A stretch of DNA of 32,106 nt from Fibrobacteria bacterium GUT77 (GTDB taxonomy: Bacteria; Fibrobacterota; Chitinivibrionia; Chitinivibrionales; Chitinispirillaceae), in contig LIUJ01000114.1 of assembly GCA_001462255.1 (NCBI GenBank), positions 1-32,106 on the forward strand, read 5' to 3'. Numbering within the stretch: the stretch's first letter is position 1; every line of letters begins with the position of its first letter. Under the pieces are notes generated by a model. That model made no database searches and was not told where the DNA came from. It worked only from the letters and a program-made list of their open reading frames with translations. Below, piece after piece: positions 26,704 through 32,106 of the stretch. A program made the position numbers and the translations under genes.

Positions 26704-27567
26704 ATGAATGTCAAAAAGTACAAAGTAACCGGGGAAAACAAAATCAGCTTGGACGACTTCGACACCGAAGACACCGGCGGATTCAGTTCATCCGACGACG
26801 TCAAGGGGATGATGAAGGACAACATCGTCGAGATCGCGAAACTCCAGGACCGGCTCTACGCGGAGGGTAAAACCGGTTTGCTCATCATCTTCCAAGCAAT
26901 GGACGCCGCCGGCAAAGACAGCGCCATAAAGCACGCGATGAGCGGAATAAACCCGCAGGGCGTAGAGGTCGTGAGTTTCAAACAGCCCTCAACGGAGGAA
27001 CTCTCGCACGACTACCTATGGCGGGCGTCCAAAGTCCTGCCGGCGCGTGGAAAAATCGCCATCTTCAACCGCTCTTACTACGAAGACGTCCTCGTAGTAA
27101 AGGTTCACAAATTATACGAAAATATGAATCTGCCGAGCCGTTGCAAGGGTAAGAACATCATAGAAAAGCGGTACGACCAAATACGCCATTTTGAGGATTA
27201 TTTGTGGGAAAACGGGATTGTAACCGTGAAATTTTTCCTGCACCTCTCCAAGGAGACGCAGTTGAAGCGTTTCTTGGAGCGGATAGAAAACAAAGACAAG
27301 CACTGGAAGTTCTCGGACGCGGACGTGCGGGAGAGGAAGTATTGGGACGATTACCAAGAAGCCTACCTATCGGCGATTGAGGCGACGGCCACCAAGAACT
27401 GCCCGTGGTACATTGTCCCCGCCGACAAAAAATGGTACACCCGCGCCGTAATCTCCAACGTGTTGCTCTCGGTAATGAAAAAAATAGACCCGCAGTACCC
27501 GGTCGTAACGAAAGAGCAGGAAGAGGCGCTGTTAGAAAGCAAGAAAACGCTGGAAGAACTGGGGTGA
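26704..27567 (+). CDS. PPK2-family polyphosphate kinase / polyphosphate:nucleotide phosphotransferase
   Basis: 'LLIIFQAMDAAGKDSAIKHAMSGINPQGVEVVSFKQPS', 'IAIFNRSYYEDVLVVKVH', 'KFFLHLSKETQLKRFLERI', 'WKFSDADVRERKYWDDYQEAY'; ATG 26704 with SD GGAGGAG. Confidence 0.93.
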   Translation: MNVKKYKVTGENKISLDDFDTEDTGGFSSSDDVKGMMKDNIVEIAKLQDRLYAEGKTGLLIIFQAMDAAGKDSAIKHAMSGINPQGVEVVSFKQPSTEELSHDYLWRASKVLPARGKIAIFNRSYYEDVLVVKVHKLYENMNLPSRCKGKNIIEKRYDQIRHFEDYLWENGIVTVKFFLHLSKETQLKRFLERIENKDKHWKFSDADVRERKYWDDYQEAYLSAIEATATKNCPWYIVPADKKWYTRAVISNVLLSVMKKIDPQYPVVTKEQEEALLESKKTLEELG

Positions 27568-27591
27568 CCGGCGTTTTTTGAACCGGCGGGA

Positions 27592-28893
27592 TCAATTTCC
27601 CACGGTGTCTATCAAATCGTAAAACGTAATATCGCCGTCAAACTTTCGGCTTCCGTAGTCGCGTATGAACTTTTGTAGGTACTCCTTGGTGTCGTCCCGC
27701 GGGTGTATCGTGATTCGGCGGTATTGGTCTTCTATGGCGGAGAATACGGAGCCTACCGAGTCGTTGGAAAAGTCTCTCGCGGGGACGAATCCTTTGTTGC
27801 CGTCGTGTATTTGGTGGACAAACTTCTCGTGGACGAGCCAGTTGAGGATACCCGTCGCCTGTTGTTCTGTGAGTTCGTAGGTTTCGCAGAACCGCTCGAT
27901 TGTCGGCGGCGGTTCTTTCTTTCTAAACGCGCGGACGCAATCTATTATTATGCGTAACGTGATGTAGCTGCGGTAGTCGCCTACGCGCCTGTCCCAGCGT
28001 TGCGCGGCGCGCAGCAACGGGCGAAAGTTTTGGTGAACGTAGACTACCTGAGCGCCTATCAGCAGGAGCAGGGCGCTGAAGTAGAGCGATATGAGGAAGA
28101 AGACGATGAGCCCGAAGGTGCCGTATATGGTTTGCGTTTGAATCGAGAGATTGACGTAGTAGCCGAACCCCCATCGCTCAAGCTCAAAGAGAGCGCAGGA
28201 AACGAGACCGCCTATGGCCGCGGAGGGGACGGGCACGCGCGTGCTCGGTATCAGCCAAAACATTACGGTGAAGGCCAGCGCGGTAAAGATTATCGGCGGA
28301 AAACGCATCAAAAAAAACTCTTGCGGCAACAGTCCGAAGATACCGCTGTGACGCAGTTGGTACGAGAGGAAGAAGAGTATGGGGCTGTAGACTATCACCA
28401 TGGTAAAAGTACGCAAACGGGTGAAGAACGGGCGCACGCGCCCCACCTTCCAAATGGCGTTCAAAGATTGTTCTATGATATTGAAGAGCCCCATTGCCGT
28501 AATTACGAGAACGGCGATGCCTACGCCCTTCAGCCCGCGGGCGTTTTGGAAAAACTCAATGATGTATCCCACCACCGTGGGCGGGGAAAACGGTAAAAGC
28601 GCTGTAACCGCGCGCTCCACGTGGTGCGGGGTGATCTCGGCAATGCTCGCGAGCAAAAGGGCGGCCGTGGCTATGAGCGGAATAAGGGTGACAAGCAACA
28701 CGAACGCGATTCCCGAAGCGCGGCTTGTACAGTGGTTCTGAATGTATTCGGATACTACGACCCGCACGAAAACGGCGAACTTTACGGCAAGGTAATACGC
28801 ACGGTTCCTCCCGGCGGCGGCGGTCAACGCCTCGTTGGGGTTCTTTATTACATCGCGAATGAGATTTCGGCCCTGTTTCATCGTTATTATCAA
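27592..28893 (-). CDS. YihY/BrkB-family inner-membrane protein with C-terminal winged-helix-like extension
   Basis: 'RASGIAFVLLVTLIPLIATAALLLASI', 'GLFNIIEQSLNAIWKV', 'YGTFGLIVFFLISLYFSALLLLIGAQVVYVHQ' YihY signature. Confidence 0.92.
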   Translation of the reverse strand: MIITMKQGRNLIRDVIKNPNEALTAAAGRNRAYYLAVKFAVFVRVVVSEYIQNHCTSRASGIAFVLLVTLIPLIATAALLLASIAEITPHHVERAVTALLPFSPPTVVGYIIEFFQNARGLKGVGIAVLVITAMGLFNIIEQSLNAIWKVGRVRPFFTRLRTFTMVIVYSPILFFLSYQLRHSGIFGLLPQEFFLMRFPPIIFTALAFTVMFWLIPSTRVPVPSAAIGGLVSCALFELERWGFGYYVNLSIQTQTIYGTFGLIVFFLISLYFSALLLLIGAQVVYVHQNFRPLLRAAQRWDRRVGDYRSYITLRIIIDCVRAFRKKEPPPTIERFCETYELTEQQATGILNWLVHEKFVHQIHDGNKGFVPARDFSNDSVGSVFSAIEDQYRRITIHPRDDTKEYLQKFIRDYGSRKFDGDITFYDLIDTVGN

Positions 28894-29051
28894 AAAGATA
28901 ATATATGGGATTGGAGGGAGTCAAGAGCAGGGAATAAATATTTTGCGGCGCGGTTCTTGGCGCCCTCCTTGATTTTCACCGCTCCCGTTTATTATATTGA
29001 TATGCGGACGTCACAACCCCCAAAACCAATCCCAAAGAAGAGGCGCAATAG

Positions 29052-30833
29052 GTGATAACCGCCGACGCATTATACGACCCGCGCTCACCCGCATCCGTGG
29101 AAAAGTATTCCTCCGCCGTGACCCTTTCCGACATGGAGGTGTTCATCTTCCCGGAGCTTATGTATGCCCTCGTCCTCGCGAACGTCATGTCGGGCCGCCT
29201 TTGGGCGTGGAAGGGCGATCCGTGGTTTTCAAAGATTGCCGCCCAAAGCGAACAAAAACGCGTCCAGCGGCTCAAGCAGTTCATCATGGACCGCTTCTCC
29301 TTCAACCTCGACCTCGACACCTGGGGGCTGACCACCAAGGAACGGGAGATCGCGCGCTTCTCCGCGTTCATCAGCGAGGAGATCTTGGCGCGGAGCAACG
29401 CGCTGTTCGGGTACGAGGGCGACAAATACTACTTTGATATGGACATACGCCGCCACTTCGGGCTCGACAAGTACACGTCGAACGTTATCCCCTATTGGAA
29501 GACGGAGACCGTTGAGGCGATGGAGGCGTTTAGGTTCAAAGACGGGTACGCCGGCGGCGCCGGGGAGTGCGTCTCCTTCGCCGCCCTCTACGCCTCCGCC
29601 GCTTTCGCCGTGGCCGGCATCCCGCTCGACAAGATATTTTTGCTCGCCACGCCGCTCCACTCGCAGAATTTCTTGGACATCGGCGACGGAATACTAACCA
29701 ACAACCGCCGAATCGTTACCAAAAATATGTGGTACAACGGCACCGAGCTCTCGGCTAAGGCGCGCCGCGCCCTCGAAAACGAAACCGTTACCGTTGTGGC
29801 CCACAACACCGGTTGCGTACACACCGTCTTCCCCAACGCGACCATAAACAGAGCCCGCTACGGTCAACTTAAGGACAAGCTGACGAAGTTCATGTCAACC
29901 GACATTACCTACGAGATATTGGCAAACTTCTTGCGGCACAAGAGCGGCCTGCAAAAATACTTCCAAATATCGTACAATAGGCACGGCAAAACGCTCTACA
30001 TTGAGGCCGAGAAGGTTTACAGCTACGAGCACTCGAGCAAATTGCGCGTAGGCGACGACACGCAGGAGAATTTGCTGGCGGAGATCGAGGACGACGAGTT
30101 TTACACCGACCCGTGCCCGCACAGATTCGATTTGGGAAAGCTCCAAGCGTACTTGGGCGGGACCCGCGTATCCATAAGCAGCGCCGACGGTATCAATAAG
30201 CTGAAAGCGCAACTTGCCGACGGCCCGTTCAGCGGTTCGCGCATAGTCAACGAAATGATAAAATTCTGCGACACAAAACCTATGATGCCCCACGAGGAGC
30301 AAAAGGCGTGGGCGGAGCCGGGCCTGGTCCCGCCGATAAAACTCGACGGCGTAACGTGCGCCCAAGAGGCGCGCGAAGCGCTGACGGATCAACGCCGCAA
30401 CAACGAAACGGTCGATTTGGCGTTCATGGCCTTCAGAGACCTGTCGTCATCCCCGTGGAAGCCGTTCCTTAAAGCCGCCGCGGAGAGGAACCCGGTGTGC
30501 GCTATAGGCTGTAACGGCTTGACCGTCGACGAGACGTACAAATACCTGTCGTCGTCCGCCTTTGCCGACGCGTCGATTTACGACGACGCGTACCGCTTGG
30601 CGCAACCGGACGAGGTCTGGAACTACCGGCGCGGGGACGGGCTGGAAAAAGCCATAACCCTGGCGTCGGTGTATATCGGCAAAAAAGCAAGCCGCGACGA
30701 CGGCGGCGTAGAAACGACGGACGACGTGGCTATTGATATAGACGGGAAGGATGCCAGACTGAAGTGCGGTAAAGCGGAGTTCGTCTTTGAGACCCAAAAA
30801 ACGGTGAAACCGCCGAAACGCGAGGACTGGTAA
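29052..30833 (+). CDS. Transglutaminase-like fold protein of unknown family
   Basis: 593 aa; Cys context 'GAGECVSFAALYASAAFAVAGIPLDKIFLLATPLHSQNFLDIGDG' suggests a Cys...His...Asp/Asn transglutaminase-like core; GTG start with SD AAGAAGAGG. Confidence 0.45.
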   Translation: MITADALYDPRSPASVEKYSSAVTLSDMEVFIFPELMYALVLANVMSGRLWAWKGDPWFSKIAAQSEQKRVQRLKQFIMDRFSFNLDLDTWGLTTKEREIARFSAFISEEILARSNALFGYEGDKYYFDMDIRRHFGLDKYTSNVIPYWKTETVEAMEAFRFKDGYAGGAGECVSFAALYASAAFAVAGIPLDKIFLLATPLHSQNFLDIGDGILTNNRRIVTKNMWYNGTELSAKARRALENETVTVVAHNTGCVHTVFPNATINRARYGQLKDKLTKFMSTDITYEILANFLRHKSGLQKYFQISYNRHGKTLYIEAEKVYSYEHSSKLRVGDDTQENLLAEIEDDEFYTDPCPHRFDLGKLQAYLGGTRVSISSADGINKLKAQLADGPFSGSRIVNEMIKFCDTKPMMPHEEQKAWAEPGLVPPIKLDGVTCAQEAREALTDQRRNNETVDLAFMAFRDLSSSPWKPFLKAAAERNPVCAIGCNGLTVDETYKYLSSSAFADASIYDDAYRLAQPDEVWNYRRGDGLEKAITLASVYIGKKASRDDGGVETTDDVAIDIDGKDARLKCGKAEFVFETQKTVKPPKREDW

Positions 30834-31039
30834 GACGTTACAAAAAAACACACATATCCGTAAAAATGACGCAACACATTGATACACAACAAGTTACGTA
30901 AAGGCATCATCGCGGATTTAACCCATAACCTACACAAATTTAAGAATTACGCAATATTTATGTAACATTATACGCCTTAGAAACGCCTAATATACACGTA
31001 ATATGTTCGGATATTAATGTAAAATTATTGTAAAAAAAG

Positions 31040-31069
31040 TTGCTTTACATGACGCCGATATATTATATT
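31040..31069 (+). promoter_or_regulatory. Candidate sigma70-type promoter of the outer-membrane protein gene
   Basis: TTGCTT - 18 nt - TATATT in a long AT-rich intergenic region, ~80 bp upstream of the start codon. Confidence 0.35.
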
Positions 31070-31150
31070 GGGTGTCAACTGGGGGTATAAAGAATCGGGA
31101 AAAATGCAATATTAACCATAACTTTTAACTTAAATTAAAGGAGTAGCGTT

Positions 31151-31987
31151 ATGAAGAAGCTGTCTGTAGTTGCGGTTGCGGTGTGCGCGTTTGTCGGGTC
31201 GGCGTTTGCTGCTTGGGATTACTTTCCGCCTAAGGAGGCCGGGAAGGGTCAGGCGCGGCTTAATTTTGAGTACGGTATTGAGGATAAGATTTCCAATATC
31301 GGTATTGCCGTCAAGGGGCGTTATAGTATCATAGAGGGGTTGGAGGCTGCGTTGTCTCTGCCTATACCGTTGTCGAGTTCGTACGACGGAACAAGCGCGG
31401 AAGGGTATGCCGGTTTGTCGATACCTGCAATAGGAGTACGTTATTGGTTGCCTATGGGTCTCGGTTTCTACCTTGACTTTGGGTTGCCGGTTGACACTCG
31501 GTACGATAAGGATGATCTTTCGAAAGTCGGGTATGAGCCGACGATGAGTCTCGGTGTCGGTGCGCAATTTTCCACCAAGTTTACCGAAGAATTGTCGCTC
31601 GGTAGCCAGCTTGGTTTGAATGTTCCGTTTGCGGGTAGTGATTCTAAATATGCCGACGGGATGGGTTTGGTAATTGGCGCGGAGTTGGATTACTCGGTCG
31701 GTAGCCTTACACCGTTCCTTGGCGCGGAAGCGTCTCTTGGTTTGACGAAGCCGAAGTTTGACGGAGAAGAAATACCGAATAGCGAAGCAGATCCGTTTGG
31801 AATTGATGTGTGGGTAGGTGCTGCGTATTCAATAAATGACATGTTCGGTGTCGACTTGTCCGCGAAGTTTGGATTCAGCGATAAGTATAAAACACTGCCA
31901 ACATTTGATCCGGTTACGTTTGCTGTGATAGAAGGTGAGTCTTACATCCCTATCACTATCGGTTTTAATTTCGACTTCAACTTCTAA
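31151..31987 (+). CDS. Beta-barrel outer-membrane protein
   Basis: Signal peptide MKKLSVVAVAVCAFVGSAFAA; alternating amphipathic strands; C-terminal aromatic 'ITIGFNFDFNF'; SD AAGGAG. Confidence 0.75.
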   Translation: MKKLSVVAVAVCAFVGSAFAAWDYFPPKEAGKGQARLNFEYGIEDKISNIGIAVKGRYSIIEGLEAALSLPIPLSSSYDGTSAEGYAGLSIPAIGVRYWLPMGLGFYLDFGLPVDTRYDKDDLSKVGYEPTMSLGVGAQFSTKFTEELSLGSQLGLNVPFAGSDSKYADGMGLVIGAELDYSVGSLTPFLGAEASLGLTKPKFDGEEIPNSEADPFGIDVWVGAAYSINDMFGVDLSAKFGFSDKYKTLPTFDPVTFAVIEGESYIPITIGFNFDFNF

Positions 31988-32018
31988 GAACCGTTTAGCG
32001 ACAGTTTTCAGCAATCCC

Positions 32019-32052
32019 AACCGCGTCTCCCATCCGGGGGCGCGGTTTTTTG
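32019..32052 (+). terminator. Intrinsic terminator of the outer-membrane protein gene
   Basis: AACCGCG ... CGCGGTT followed by TTTTTG downstream of the stop. Confidence 0.75.
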
Positions 32053-32106
32053 TTTGTGTTAGTTGTTAAAAAATCATGATGAGGCCGAGACTGTTACAAA
32101 ATTTGT

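Noticed and set aside
27568-27591. CCGGCG direct repeats in the short PPK2/YihY convergent gap as a terminator
   Set aside because: Does not form a convincing stem with a T-tract
28000-28596. 198-aa plus-strand ORF antisense to the YihY-family gene
   Set aside because: Highly charged shadow ORF opposite a clear membrane protein

Overview
The window is a bacterial chromosomal segment. Two FISUMP domains (TIGR02145, Fibrobacter succinogenes major paralogous domain) suggest a Fibrobacterota-like host, but that is inference. Housekeeping genes recognised: hisD, glgP, dapF, a PPK2-family polyphosphate kinase, a YihY/BrkB-family membrane protein, an LptC-like plus LptA/OstA-like pair, a FliK-like plus FlhB-C-terminal-like pair, an EamA/DMT-type transporter and a beta-barrel outer-membrane protein. 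The accessory content is: (i) an AT-rich block (~1.4-5.6 kb) with an AbiL/RloAB-type ATPase + RloB pair and a CsgG-like/FISUMP fusion; (ii) a solitary PLD-SNF2 helicase with its own transcriptional boundaries and an H->Q change in its HKD-like motif; (iii) a DUF4914-like P-loop protein with a terminator-like hairpin in its 5' leader; (iv) an AAA/DUF4143 ATPase whose start abuts a 36-bp inverted repeat; (v) a transglutaminase-like orphan. Other structural observations are a giant Asn-rich tetrapeptide/15-aa repeat region in the FliK-like protein, six ~40-44 aa repeats in the OstA-like protein, and a 17-codon ORF with a strong Shine-Dalgarno upstream of the transporter. No tRNA, rRNA, CRISPR array or transposase was seen. 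All assignments come from reading motifs by eye; no database search was run.
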